Numbered from the stretch's first letter, positions 1 to 13,000 are shown. The stretch: 64,000 bases of DNA from Hemibagrus wyckioides (GCF_019097595.1 NC_080715.1:10062073-10126072); one strand, 5' to 3'. Numbers and translations are program-made. Notes: generated by a model not told the origin, from the sequence alone.

Positions 1-972
1 CTTCTTGTTCTTCTAATTACAATTCTTCTTCTTCTTCTTCATCTTTGTCTTCTTCTTCTTGTTCTTCTAATTACAATTCTTCTTCTTCTTCTTCATCTTT
101 GTCTTCTTCTTCTTGTTCTTCTAATTACAATTCTTCTTCTTCTTCTTCATCTTTGTCTTCTTCTTCTTGTTCTTCTAATTACAATTCTTCTTCTTCTTCT
201 TCATCTTTGTCTTCTTCTTCTTCTTCATCTTTGTCTTCTTCTTCTTGTTCTTCTAATTACAATTCTTCTTCTTCTTCTTCTAATTACAATTCTTCTTCTT
301 TGTCTTCTTCTTCTTCTTCTTCTTCTTCTTCTTCTTCTTCTTCTTCTCCTTCTTCTTCTTCTTCTTCATTTTTGTCTTCACCTACTTCTTTGTCTTCTTC
401 TTCTTGTTCTTCTAATTACAATTCTTCTTCTTCTTCTTCTTCTTCTTCTTCTTCTTCTTCTTCTTCTTCATCTTTGTCTTCTTCTTCTTCTTCTTCATCT
501 TTGTCTTCTTCTTCTTGTTCTTCTAATTACAATTCTTCTTCTTCTTCTTCTTCTTCTTCTTCTTCTTCATCTTTGTCTTCTTCTTCTTGTTCTTCTAATT
601 ACAATTCTTCTTCTTCTTCATCTTTGTCTTCTTCTTCTTGTTCTTCTAATTACAATTCTTCTTCTTCTTCATCTTTGTCTTCTTCTTCTTGTTCTTCTAA
701 TTACAATTCTTCTTCTTCTTCTTTGTCTTCTTCTTCTTCTAATTACAATTCTTCTTCTTCTTCTTTGTCTTTGTCTTCTTCTTCTTGTTCTTCTAATTAC
801 AATTCTTCTTCTTCTTCTTCTAATTACAATTCTTCTTCTTCTTCTTTGTCTTCTTCTTCTTCTAATTACAATTCTTCTTCTTCTTTGTCTTCTTCTTCTT
901 CTAATTACAATTCTTCTTCTTCTTCTTTGTCTTCTTCTTCTTCTTCTTCTTCTTCTTCTTCTTCTTCTTCTA
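1..972. repeat. TTC-based minisatellite with interspersed TAATTACAA blocks
   Basis: A nearly pure pyrimidine strand of TTC triplets, interrupted regularly by GTTCTTCTAATTACAATTC and TCATCTTTGTC blocks. In the first 240 bases these form a unit of about 57 bases repeated several times; further on, units shorten and lengthen. The frame stays open for more than 300 codons (mostly serine) only because the period is a multiple of three and has no stop in that frame. It is not a gene. The array runs off the left edge of the window. Confidence 0.95.
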
Positions 973-1762
973 ATAAAGGCGTTTTAACCAAATTAATAAT
1001 GAAAATCACTCAGCACTAGGTAAACTGAGATTAAGTTGGACTACAATAAAATATTCCATTAAAACGCTTCTAAGCTAGACAATTACATTCTGAAGACAAA
1101 CCAACTGTATTCGAAACAAGGTTTTTGAATTAGGTTTGGTCTAAATGCGACAATGCTGATTCTGTATGAAATGTGGACGGTATTCCAATTCTTCTATTTC
1201 GCTTTTTCCTCCATCACCACTCGCATTTCCCACTTTATAATAACGGAGTTCTTCTGATGCTGTGCTTTTTTTTTCTTTCTCTCGTTTATTTAATAAACAG
1301 GATTTTCATCAGTTGGTTATTAAGCCTTCACCCTCGGCACTGTTTGGTTTGTGCGTGTGACGGCGGTCACCGAACGTTCGCCTCGGGTTTGGGGAGAAGT
1401 GCATCTGCTGTTGCTAAGCAGTGAGGAAAACTGACAAACTCGTAAGAAAGAAGTCCTGCTGCTTTGAGGTCATCAGAGGAGAATTCGCCCGATGGAAACG
1501 GCCATGATGCCACAGGGGGAATTACAGAGTCTTAATACAGAGTGTCTAGGTCAGACTGTCTTATTTCTCGCCATGCTAATAAGCCCGAGAAAATGGAAAA
1601 GAGACTCTGTACAGTCTCGCAGTACAGTCTGCTCACCTTGTTCCGTAGTCCATGGAGTGTAAGTGAATTATAGAAATGAACATGATGTGTGAGCAGCAAT
1701 TATGGTGAGGGTTTGGTTTGATGCATTAAATCATGAGCTCCACAGTTTAACATTCAGTAGGC
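973..1762. other. Intergenic, no feature recognised
   Basis: Single-copy-looking A/T-rich DNA after the TTC array. No coding exon, splice-bounded ORF or repeat family was recognised. Confidence 0.5.
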
Positions 1763-2193
1763 TCATCCCAAATCGCATACTTATGCACTACGCTGTGCCG
1801 TTTTTTTAGTGTAAATAGTGTGTGTAGAGGAGTGTATTCAGGATGTTGCACTTATTAGACACACTCAACATTTACTGTCTTGCTTACAAAGCAGAAGATG
1901 GGCGGGGCTAACCAGGCCCTGAGGCTGGATGTGAAAAATTTCAAGATGGCCGACGACACTCTGGTGGTCAAGACATCTTAAAAATGTCTTTGAGATTAGC
2001 CCAGGTTATTGTGCTTATTATTATTATTATTATTATTTTTTTAGCTATTCATCGCTAAAGCTAATGAAGCAGAGTCACTTTTGCTATCGAATGGAAAAAG
2101 GGTTCCATTCGACAGGATACTATCCTTCTAACATTTGCACGCAGGACCCTAGTGTGCATAGTGTAAGTGCATAGTGCATAATTTGGGACACAG
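1763..2193. mobile_element. Non-autonomous DNA transposon (MITE-like) with terminal inverted repeats
   Basis: The left end CATCCCAAATCGCATACTTA and the right end GTGCATAATTTGGGACA are inverted versions of each other. The interior (cheap repeats of GCATAGTG, AAGATGGCCGACGAC, a TTA run) resembles short TIR elements common in teleost genomes. No coding capacity. Assignment to a superfamily is not possible by eye. Confidence 0.6.
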
Positions 2194-2284
2194 GTCATCC
2201 TACAACAAAGCAGTCTTATATAAGGAATGATACGATGATGTCATATGGAGTTACTGTTCATGCTTTATTCCTCTTGCGCCACAG

Positions 2285-2382
2285 ACCTGGATTCTTCTTT
2301 TTCTCTTCCTCCTCGTCGTCGTCGTCGTCTTCTTTTTCTTATTTGTCTTCATCTTCTTCATCATCATCATCTTCTTCTTTTT
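2285..2382. repeat. TCT/GTC/TCA triplet-rich low-complexity tract
   Basis: Imperfect pyrimidine triplets including GTCGTCGTCGTCGTC and TCATCATCATCA. Same flavour as the array at the start of the window but degenerate. Confidence 0.8.
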
Positions 2383-2654
2383 AACCGAATTAGTGGTTAA
2401 TCTTTTTCTTCTTTATTGCAGTATGACCCTCAGTGCTTTTTATACCCATTTATAGCTACACTTAATGTTATGAAACATCCTAAAACAAGTAAGCAAAATT
2501 AAAACCATACTTCTGACCAATGAGAATTGAGAATACAACAGCTCTGTCGTGTGGTTTTTCCCGGTAGTCAGCGCAGATTTAAAGGAAATATCATACTCTC
2601 ATATGATACGATGTAATGTTGATTGAAAAGCAATGGAAAAATTGAGTTGTGTGT

Positions 2655-2885
2655 AAAAATGCTCCCTGTTTCGGGGTCGCCACAGAGTATCATCTGGTCC
2701 ACATATTTGATTTGGCTCAGGTTTTAATGCCTTTCCTGACGCAACCCTCCCATTTTATACGGGCTTGGGACCGGCACTGAGAGTCGACTCTTCAGTAGCT
2801 GGGTTAGCTCTTGGATAAGAACCCAGGTCACGGCAACTCGAGAGCGGGATCCTGTCTCTGGACAACCAGGAGGCTATATCTTTGT
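2655..2885. repeat. Dispersed teleost interspersed repeat fragment
   Basis: The segments GGGGTCGCCACAG, CCTTTCCTGACGCAACCCTC and GGGCTTGGGACCGGCACTGA are recognised as a family frequent in fish genomes. No intact ORF. The flanks from 2,383 to 2,654 and from 2,886 to 4,239 show nothing I can identify. Confidence 0.55.
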
Positions 2886-4239
2886 GATTTAAATAATTTG
2901 TCTGTATCCATAGCATCCAGGATTTAGAACCTACATTTATGTCACTGTAGGAGATGACCATTGGGTTAATAGTAAGATGATTTAAACACTATTATTATTA
3001 TTAGTTCTGTATTGCGTTCTCGGGTACCATGAAATGCACTTGTACATAAATGGTTATATTGTTATGACCAATTTTTGTTTCAGTTACGATCCGCGCTGCA
3101 GGCGTACGTTACTTTGTCGCATCGTAGCATCAGGTGTAAATGTCCTGTCGTGGTGTTTTTATTTTCCTCTTCAAATCCAGTTGGACAGACCCACAGCTCA
3201 GATGTTTTTCACTGCATTATCCTTCAGGAAGGTCTCGTTAATTAGCTGTTTACCGAAAGCAGATGTGCTGCAGCTGGGGATTCGTCGAAATGAGCCATTG
3301 TGCAGGAGCGGATCTGTGAGTCGTGTAATACCTGAACTGAACCTGGTCTAAGATTAATAGACTTTCAGGCTTAGCCATGTTCGTCTGTCTCTCCTCTAAT
3401 TTTACCTTGCAGTTCCTCTCAGGCGTTTGTGTTCAGTGTATACATGTTTGTGCGCCTGTCTCTACCTCTCTACGGGTGTAGACATATTTCTTTTTATTTA
3501 TTTCACCAAATACCAAAAGTTTTGGCACCCTGCTCCACTATCGATGGTTCCTGTTGTATGTTTTTTTTTTGGTATTTGCTTGAAACTAAGTATGGGTGGA
3601 GTTAGCAGTGTTTGTTTATGAGCCACTTACAAAGATACAAACACAACTGTCTGGTTCACCGGTGCTAAGTGTGTGCTTTTAAATCAACGTGGCACAAATT
3701 TGAGTTGTGGTCCTGCTTTAACTTTCACAGATGCTTAAGTCTAAACTCGTACCAGTACGATTGTTTTAATGCACAAATTCATCAGGGAATTCATAATAAA
3801 GCTTTTATTTCTTATGTTTTTAGCTATTTTATGAAACCCTTACTATCCTTTCTATTATATTAAACTTTTTGTCACTCATCTTCACATATAAACTGGTAAT
3901 TAATAGTCATATTAAACAACAAAAGCGGTGTAATCCAAGCTGCTTTTCCAAGTTAAAGTTGACAGCAATGAGAAAGGATATAGTTGAAATAATCTAGCTG
4001 TTGTCACTGGAACTTCTCCAGCCATCAACTTGGTGGAAACCAGAACCAAAACCTTGAGTTGTGTTAGTTCCTGTTTAGCTGCGTGTGTTTGTTCACTGGG
4101 GGGGAAAAAACACTCCTTTCTCTGAGAACTCAGCCTGGTCTATGTATATGTACACGTCTATCCCTCAGCATGGATATGTGCGAGCGTCTCTCTCTTCCTG
4201 CAGAGGCCCCGCAGCTGCCTTTTCACAACAACATAAAGT

Positions 4240-4632
4240 GTATAATTTGTCTGCGGAAGCCCGAACGTCTCGGAAAGCGGAGAGAGGGAGACAGAGAGAG
4301 AGAGAGAGGGAGAGAGGGAGAGAGAGAGCGCAGGAGAAAGAGAAAGGAGGGGAAACGGTCCTCCGACAGCAATCATTTTTTCGTGCACAGTAATTTTGCT
4401 GTCAGAAACAGCTGGCAGTGCGGGCCGGAACAATGCGAGAGGAGAGGATCGGAGCGAGGGAGCGTGGAAGGCGAGCAGAGGGAGGGAGGGAAGGAGTGGA
4501 GGGAGGGGAGCGGTGGTTGGCAGAGACCTGAGGGGGGGATCGGATTTCAGACTCTGTCATTAAGGCCAGACTGCGCCATGCACACACAGCCACAGCTTCA
4601 AGTCTGAGCAGGACTCGCAAACTCTTATCCGG
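4240..4632 (+). promoter_or_regulatory. Candidate acvr1 promoter / 5' noncoding exon
   Basis: This is locally G/C- and CpG-richer DNA within an otherwise A/T-rich region. It has a strongly purine-rich strand (GAGAGG-type runs) and ends at TTATCCGG followed by GTAGGG (4,632 on), a plausible splice donor. acvr1 must have at least one noncoding exon upstream, because its first coding exon starts at a splice acceptor, and about 20 kb of unassigned DNA lies before it. Other weak candidates are 13,619-13,720 (after a TTTCAG) and the CCAAT-containing stretch near 21,965-22,150. None is proved by sequence alone. Confidence 0.25.
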
Positions 4633-4718
4633 GTAGGGCTTTCTTCTCTTTTAAAGCTTTGTCTTTGAGTTCTTTTCCTTTTCTTTTAGAACCCGTCCTT
4701 AAACACTTGACCCACCTT

Positions 4719-4720
<2 letters not shown>

Positions 4721-4750
<30 letters not shown>
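4721..4750. repeat. (CT)n microsatellite
   Basis: Uninterrupted CT dinucleotides of about 15 units, followed by related CTCTCTGTCTC. Confidence 0.95.
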
Positions 4751-4754
<4 letters not shown>

Positions 4755-5266
4755 ATGGTCTCTCTCTGTCTCTTGGGATAAGTAGAGAATGTGTGTAGCT
4801 TAAAAAAGTGAGGTTAGGGACGGATAAAGGGAGGGTGTGTGTGTGTTGTATATGAGAGAGAAAGAGAAGGAGTCAGTACTTGGCAGGAACACTGTACGGC
4901 GGAGAAGCGGGCAGATCTCTTTTAGGATTCATCAGCGCAGACGGAGCCTCGCACGTCTGAGAGTGTGCGCACGCATGCTGACATGCCAGTAAGTCCAAGC
5001 TTTTACTTTTAAATTCAGATTGGCTCAGAGAACGAAACGGGGCGAGAGAGACGGAATTGGAAAGAGAGACAGAGAGAGAGAGTCGGAGAAAAAAAAAACT
5101 CAGCATGTGGCTTTCTTGTTTTTGCTTGGTCTCATTGTTCAGTCCAGATTTGTGTGGCCCTTCTGTCTGCGTGATATTTTTAGTCTGAAATCCTTCAGCC
5201 TTTAGTAATCATAAGCCTTTCTGCAGGCTCGACATAACGGAGTGAGTCTGTCCATCTGTGAGACAG

Positions 5267-5307
<41 letters not shown>

Positions 5308-5437
5308 AGGGACTGCTGCCGCCCTGATGGCACACAGGCAGGAAGTGAGACAGAGGGGGGACTGTGTAGCCACACACACACACATGCACGCACACACACA
5401 CTCATGCACGCACACACACACACACTTGCATGCAGCT

Positions 5438-5513
<76 letters not shown>

Positions 5514-5643
5514 AGGTACACACACATTCACACATTTCCCAGTTGTGTGGTTGCTGCTGTGGTGCTTCCCTCTCCTTCAGTGGGATCAGGAGTGGAGTTA
5601 TTGATTTCTGCATCATACGGTGTCCCTGTGTGTGTGTGTGTCT

Positions 5644-5680
<37 letters not shown>

Positions 5681-5732
5681 GTATAGTGAAAGATTGGGAA
5701 GGAGAGTCGTGTGTGTGTGTGTGTGTGTGTAG
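5267..5732. repeat. Compound GA / CA / CT / GT microsatellite cluster
   Basis: (GA)n at about 5,272-5,300, (CA)n between 5,371 and 5,466, (CT)n at 5,465-5,508, (GT)n near 5,629-5,641, (GA)n at 5,645-5,678 and (GT)n at 5,709-5,731. The ORFs across this block on both strands are dinucleotide artefacts. The following stretch to 6,240 is pyrimidine-rich and noncoding. Confidence 0.95.
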
Positions 5733-6239
5733 TGCTCCAGGCTCCTCTTGCTCCCATTACCCTCAGACTGCACTGGAGACAGTCTGCAATGCACATTTTA
5801 TGAGCTATCTCACTCACTGTCTTCTCTCCGTCTCTCGCTCTTTCCTCAGAGTTTCTGTTTATTTTCTGTCTCCTTTAGCTTCACTGCTGCTCTGTTCTCC
5901 TCCTTCTCTCACCAGGTTTCCTCTCTGCTCTCGCCTTCACAGCTCTGGTCCTGTGTTTTTCTGCCTGCCAAATGTTTTGCTATCATTAGACGTTAATGTC
6001 TAACATGTGCTAGACGTGGTTCCATGCACGATGTGATGTTTTTTTTCTCCTGCCAAAACACAGACTCAGTCTCAGTTTCTATACGCAGTGTGTATCACAG
6101 TGGCTGGGAGATATCACTATCATGATGCACGTAACTGTATCATCAGGACATTATATTTTACTGGATATTTGCACTACTAATCACTAAAGCTTGCAGTATA
6201 CAGATGAAGCCTTTCACTGGATCCCATTTTAACCTCTCC

Positions 6240-6365
6240 GCCATTTTTGTATATATTAAAAAAACATATTATTTAAATATATTATTTTATTCTATAAATT
6301 TTTTAATGAATATTTTAAATTAATTCTATTTTTTATGCGTTAGTTTGCAGCATTGTAGTAGTAAT

Positions 6366-6421
<56 letters not shown>

Positions 6422-6500
6422 TATTATAAATATATATAAATAAAAATAATGTTTAATATAGTTATAATGATAGTGTATATTTAATATAATTAATTTTGTC
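6240..6500. repeat. A/T-rich tract with (AAT)n microsatellite
   Basis: An AAT triplet run at about 6,367-6,417 inside a very A/T-rich block. No gene recognised from here to 7,900. Confidence 0.9.
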
Positions 6501-7916
6501 CCTATTGTGCAGCTCGGCTCAGTACATTACAGCTAGTTATACTAGCAAGCAGCTGACTTGATGTTAAATACAGTAGTTTTGTCATTTTTACGCATATTTC
6601 TTATTAGAATCTCATATAACTCCATATATTTCTTTATAACGTTTTGTAGGAACTGTTTTCTTGGCACTATGTTAAAAACCCCCTCAAAATATCATAGTTT
6701 GGATGAGTCTGTGATATAGGTACGGTGGTAAAAATCTCATGATTCTATTGAGTATTGAGTTTTTGCGTTAGAGTTATTAACCTCTTTGACTGGTCACTTG
6801 AATAGATTTAATCCAAACCCCAACCACGTTTGGACAGGTTGTGCTCAGTCCCTGGAAAGTTCAGGAATTAAAAAGCTACATGGCTTGAATAAATAGACAA
6901 CATTAAAATGACTTTACAACACACACACTAGCATCAGAGAATGCTCGCGTAGAAGATTTTGCTATGCAAACTGGAACCAGGAGATATACTTGACGTCTCG
7001 AGCCAAACCGTTCGCCTTTTATCAAGAAACCAGCTCGTAGCTTTCTGAGGTTGTGTGCAAGGCGTTTCAAACGCTTTGATTTCTGCCTTCTCTTTGCCTG
7101 AGATAGTTTATGATGGGATTATTACGGGATGCTAAAGCTCATAGCTCACAGGACTGTGACTAGCACATCAGACTTCATGCTAACGTACTGCTGAACATTT
7201 CTGGTGTTAATATTTATGCATGTAAGAAGAATGCTGTGTGGCACTAAAGTTTTTGCACTAACCTGTCCTCTCTGTACCACATGCTAACATCCTGACAGGC
7301 TCCTGTTAGCTGTGCTTACAGGAAATTACCACATAAATGTCTCACTCTTGTGGTGTTCACAGCTTTAAAGGATGGCGTTTTTTTTTTCTAAAAGCAAGCT
7401 TTATAATGGTTTTTAAGTGCAACCCTGATGTAGTGTTGCTGTCTCTCAGTAAAGCAGAACTCATTCGGTTAGCAATTGATGCTAAGTGCAATCACATGTA
7501 ATTCTAGCTGTTTGGTGCCTTTTCGTAATAATTTGCCAACACACCTGAGGGAAATGTTGACATTCTAGACAATTTTGTCGATGTAAAAGAAATAACAAGT
7601 ACAAGCTGGCTGACAAAATTGTTAGCCTGAGGTATTAGCAGCCTCAGGTATTAGCTAACTGCTGCTAATTTCCTGTTTCCCAGCAGGCTAGCAGCAGTGT
7701 TTTCACAAATAATGGATATAAACTGCTTATGGTGTCATTTTTATCTATACATTAGAATTATGGTAAAAACAAAAATGTAATACAGCATGTTTAATGTTCT
7801 TGGTTAAGCCAACTAGCTAGCTAAATTCAGGTAAAAAGGACTTTGGCACTTTTGTCTATATTTTTTATTTAATTTCCTTAAGATACAGTACATTATTGGT
7901 ATTATCAGGGTATAAT

Positions 7917-8458
7917 ATACACTATATTGCCAAAGGTTTTGGGACACCCCTCCAAATCATTGAATTAGGGTGTAGTTTTTGAGGAGTTTGGGCTCGGCCC
8001 CTTAGTTTTAGTGAAAGGAACTCTTAATACTTCAGCATACCGAGACATTTTGGACAATTTCATGCTTCCAACTTTGTGGGAACAGTTTGGGGATGACCCC
8101 TTCCTGTTCCAACATGACTGTGCACAAAGCAAGGTCCATAAAGACATGGATGAGCGAGGTTGGTGTGGAGGAACTTGACTGGCCTGCACAGTCCTGACCT
8201 CAACCCAATAGAACACCTCTGGGATGAATTAGAGCAGAGACTGTGAGCCAGACCTTCTCGTCCAACATCAGTGTCTGACCTCACAAATGCACTTATAGAG
8301 GAATGGTCAAACATTCCCATAAACACACTCCTAAACCTTGTGGAAAGCCTTCCCAGAAGAGTTGGAGCTGTTATAGCTGCAAAGGGCGGGCCGACTCCAT
8401 ATTACATTCATGTGTGTGTAAAGACAGATGTCCCAATACTTCTGGCAACATAGTGTAT
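7917..8458 (+). pseudogene. Tc1/mariner transposon relic with inverted ends
   Basis: The ends are inverted: TACACTATATTGCCAAAGG at left, and GGCAACATAGTGTA with TGTCCCAATACTT at right. The inside encodes, with frame breaks, pieces of a Tc1-like transposase C-terminus: a LFQHDC segment, PDLNPIEHLWDELEQRL (the conserved NPIEHLWD acidic motif) and INTLLNLVESLPRRVGAVIA. The N-terminal half is deleted, so it cannot be autonomous. TA dinucleotides border both ends, as for Tc1/mariner insertion. Confidence 0.85.
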
Positions 8459-9281
8459 GTTTTTATAAATGAGTGAATTGTTCAAGGGTCTGTTAGTTCA
8501 AGAGTATGTGATTTGATGCACTGCTTGTCATACGGTGTTGATTATAAGCTAATACTGTGCACGATAGCTTATACACAAACCCCGTAAGTTTACTTTAATG
8601 TCTGTTTGTTAAATTGAATGTTGCTAAAGATGCTTATTGCAGTAAAATACATGAACATAAACAACCTAGCCTTGGGAAAGCAGGTATTAGTAATATTTCT
8701 GTCACCAGCTGGTTAATAGCATATCAGGAGATAAACAGGGGATGAATACGCAACGCTAGAAAAATGTACACTGTAATTAAAGCGAAATGCGTTTATCTAG
8801 GACACTAAATGCAGCATTTGCTATTACAGGATTATCTCGGCGAGCACTTTATCAATGAAGGCTTTTCGAGTTAGATCCAGCGTAGATATTTCTCCTCGTT
8901 TTATGTAATCTGATCAACCTATTTCACCTCGCTGCCGAGAAGCGGGGGCTTGCGTATGGAGATAAATGGAGATCTGAGTACAGAGATATTACATATGTAG
9001 TTCCCAGCATTGCTGATGCAGCAGACATGGGGGGGGGTGGTAGAGGAAGCACATGGTTACGACGGTAGTTTTTAGGCTCCAAGACGTTTGTCATATCTAT
9101 AGGGACTATATTCAGGGCACAGACGCTATGGAGAGAATGCTGATGACGTCTTTCTTTCTTTTTTAAACTGGATAACTATACTAAAGTGTACATTGCAGTG
9201 AGTATATAGGTCATTCTGGTACTGCAGTAGATTGTGTTTACTGTGCACATTTGTTTTAGCAAGGACAGGCAGGAGAGAGAG

Positions 9282-9322
<41 letters not shown>
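9282..9322. repeat. (GT)n microsatellite
   Basis: About 20 GT units. The surrounding 8.5-9.7 kb holds no recognised gene. Confidence 0.95.
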
Positions 9323-9326
<4 letters not shown>

Positions 9327-9752
9327 TGAAGATCCCAGCTGGAGATAACACACTGCAGGGCATTCTGGAGCCCGGCACAGACACGTAGGCTCTGGAGGAA
9401 GGGATGATGGAGGGACAGAAGGAGTGCGTTGCCAGAATGCAGACATCATGCCAAAAACTCCCTCAGACACAAAAAGATGGCTTTCTGTCAGGGGACGCTT
9501 AATCAATAGGAACGATTTATATTTTTTTGCTTGTGAGGAGATGGTTATAACTCCTGCCTTGAATGTCGTTCATCAATAAGCTTGGCTGTGTTAAGGGAAA
9601 GCAGTATAAAGATTTGATAATGTTATCACGATATACTGAGTTGCGATTTATTTATTTAATTTATTTTATGTATTTATTTATTTTTAAAATAAATATACTG
9701 ACGTCTGTATATTTATCACATTGGTCTCCTTTTGTGTTATGCATGGTAATAA

Positions 9753-9755
<3 letters not shown>

Positions 9756-9840
<85 letters not shown>
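9756..9840. repeat. (TA)n microsatellite
   Basis: About 42 uninterrupted TA units, 45 bases before a large inverted repeat. Confidence 0.97.
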
Positions 9841-9842
<2 letters not shown>

Positions 9843-9885
9843 CTTATTCGCTTATATATATTCTTATTCGTAGCTTATTCGTAGC

Positions 9886-9953
9886 TTATTTTAAATTTGA
9901 ATAATTTATCACAACACATGAATAATAAATAATAATTAATTATAAAATAAATA

Positions 9954-10009
<56 letters not shown>

Positions 10010-10087
10010 ATATATAAATTATTTATTTTATAATTAATTATTATTTATTATTCATGTGTTGTGATAAATTATTCAAATTTAAAATAA
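9886..10087. repeat. Perfect AT-rich inverted repeat (hairpin) with (TA)n spacer
   Basis: Arms 9,886-9,958 and 10,015-10,087 are exact reverse complements over 73 bases by eye, including the non-simple core TTATCACAACACATGAATAA. They are separated by a (TA)n tract carrying one TTT interruption. The whole 202-base unit can fold into a long cruciform. It could be a palindromic MITE, or a structural repeat arising from TA-mediated rearrangement. Confidence 0.9.
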
Positions 10088-13000
10088 AAAAATAATAATT
10101 TTCCGATGTCTTGAAGCAAATCTTTGCTAGTAAGCTAATGCACAAACCTTATGAAAACTTCTGCAAATATTCCGGTCTGTAATTTTTGCCTGTTTTATAC
10201 CACAGCGCCTTTGAACGCGCTGTTCTGATTGGTCCAAAATGTTTTTTCCATAACAGCAGCTCTCATAGACCTAACCCTTTTTTCTTAAAGCGTTTCGCAG
10301 CTTATGAAGTTGTAGATGTAGATGCATCTTATGAACGTGCAGATGAATTAAAATGTGTGTCACTGACTTAGCATTATATATCGTAGCTTATTTTTTTCCC
10401 TGAAGGACGTTGTAGTGTCAGCTCTTTGTAAGCGTCGGAGAAGAAGTCTTCCTCCGTCGGAAAGTCTCCATGAGCGTGGGCTTTGCCACAAGGTCCTTTT
10501 TTTAATCTTGAAGAAAAGAGGCTGGTGAAGGAAGAGCTGTGTATACGTACATGTAGCTTTTATAATCTGATAACAGAAGCTGATTAATTAATTCGTAAAC
10601 AATTGTAGCTGGGGGCAAATTGCTGTTGTGTAAGAGGAATAAAACACTCAGGGTGTGATGTTCTAGCAAAGTTTCTCGGGTTTAAGTATCACACCATCGT
10701 TTTCCTAGAACAGCATAGTAATTCTTTTTAGACAGTAGATTTACATTCAGCACATTTACACTGTTAATAATCCTGATTCTCAGAACAAAAAGCTTAGTTG
10801 TGTTTTTTTGTGTTCGTTTTCATACGAATTAAATCATAAGTAAAGGTATGGACAGAGAAAAGATCACCTTCCCCCTAACCTGGCTTGTAAACCTTTTCAG
10901 CTTTTCATGTGAATTGTTCCGAATTTGCACGTGTGAGCCTATATTGTCATGTGCACGCCTACCTTGGTATCATGTAAATTGATTGCGACCAATCCTGAGA
11001 TATTGCTGTCCAACTGAATGAGGTGAATAGCGTTTAGGAAATCTGTCAAATGCGAAGACAGGAGGCTTTTGGAAAGTTTGATCACTTTCACAGTCGACTC
11101 CTTTGTCTAGTGTTTTGTGTCAATGTCCTGATGAACGCTGGCTGGAAAATAAAACTGGACCCGTGAGGAAATTAAAATTTATGCTGGACAGAATGAATAA
11201 TATATTGCTTTTTTTTGTACTAGATGCCAAAAATGGAGTTTCCTCCTGTTTTGGTGGAGCCCAGTGTCTTTGTCATCTCACACTCCACAGTGGTGTTTAA
11301 TGGCTCATGTGAAATTAGACACTCAGAGCTTTTTAAGAATAAGTATCTCCGGTTTTTACCTAGCATACTAGGGGTAATATATTCACAGCAAAGTACCCCA
11401 AAATGGTTGTTTTATACACATCTTCATAGTTGATGATGATATCAAACCCATTTCTGCTCTCTGAAACGCCCCGAGTGCTTCTTCATAAGCATCTAAAATT
11501 CACCAGCATTATCTTCAACCACTAAAATTCTGTCTAAGGTTATCCAACAGAGGGGAAAAAACACACGTCTCTCACTGAAAAAGGGTTAAAACAGAGTGAT
11601 ATTGGATACAGATTTATCTTTTCAATGTCTGGAGGGACATTAGAACGGACATTAGCTACTTTAAGAACGGACATTAGCTACTTGTTAAACTCCTTGGTCT
11701 TTTTTCACATGCTCATGTTGACACTCTGATTGCTTAGATGTACACACGGTTCAGATTACATGTAATCAGTTATCAGGTTACATAAGATCTGTAATCATAA
11801 ATGGACAAAAGTCTTTAAATGTAAACATAGCCAGTGTGGAATAACTTCAGCCCCGAGGCAGAGATGGTGAGAAACACCTTTCTGTCCTCCTGCTTTTGTT
11901 ATTTATTTATTTTTTTTTTTATTTGCTAAAGGGATGTTTGTACATTCCTTGGTAAGTTGACTTGAGTGCAGGCCGACGGGAGTGTGTTTGAACTGGCCTT
12001 GTTGTGATGTGATGTTGAATTCATAGTCATGGTGACTGGGAGACTTAAGACCCACCAGTCCTCAGCCTTCACACGGTCATAAAACACCGGCTTAATTGTT
12101 TTCTGGCTTGCTATTTTGCAAACTGTAAGAGTGTTCACATGGATTAGCGTGTCCCTAGCTGTCTCATGGTTGACCAAATTAGATCTGGGACTGAGATCCA
12201 GCCCTTAATTACAGAAGAGGACAGAAGTGGAAGCTAATGCACTCCACACTGTTGATACACAAAGCAGAGTCGATATACAAAGCTAGTTTTAAAGAATGGC
12301 GCCTCGGGGACTGGTGCTTTAACCTGCTGCTGTAGTGCTTCATTAGAAGTCTGTGGCAATATCAGCTGAACTAATGTTCAAGAAGCTTTGTGGAAGAATT
12401 ATTTCACGCGAATATGTTCATGAATTTCGCCCCAGCTCATCAGCGTAAGCCTGCTCAAATTTCTAGCATGTGATGTAGAGTTCAGGAAATTTCCAGGAAA
12501 TGTCGCTAGCTATGAAGGAATATCGTGTATCGGGAAATTGGCCATTGATATGCAGACTAACAAGCCGGATTTCACAAATCCTATGACTTGCATTAAAAAT
12601 CAAGAGCAAGAGAACTGATATCTAATCGGGTTGTTGGAGTTTCATGGTTTGTCACGGACCATGAATGAAGAGTTACCTCAGTGCTGACTTTTTCAAACAC
12701 GTTTCAGTTTATTATCATTTACTTCTAAAAAAATAATCCAGTAATCTTAATCCAGTAGTTCTCGTTCTTTTCGTTCCCTCTCCCATTCAACTCCCTGTAT
12801 TTGCTTTAAATCATTCTCTACGCTGCTGACTCTGACGCCGCTTCTAGCATGTTCCTAACTTTTTCATACACAATGGCACAAAAGAACATGACATTACTGA
12901 CCAGAAATGACCAGTTGTTTGCCTTCTCATTGTCTCATTGCCTTCCTTCCTAATAGCCAGCGTCTATGATTTTATGTGGAAGTCGTATCATTCTCAAAAA

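Noticed and set aside
45..1019. A 324-codon serine-rich ORF
   Set aside because: It is the TTC minisatellite read in one frame. There is no domain, the composition is only that of the repeat, and the tail simply runs into A/T-rich DNA.
5195..5817. Overlapping ORFs of 60-200 codons around 5.2-5.8 kb on both strands
   Set aside because: All are dinucleotide microsatellite translations ([18 protein letters not shown]).
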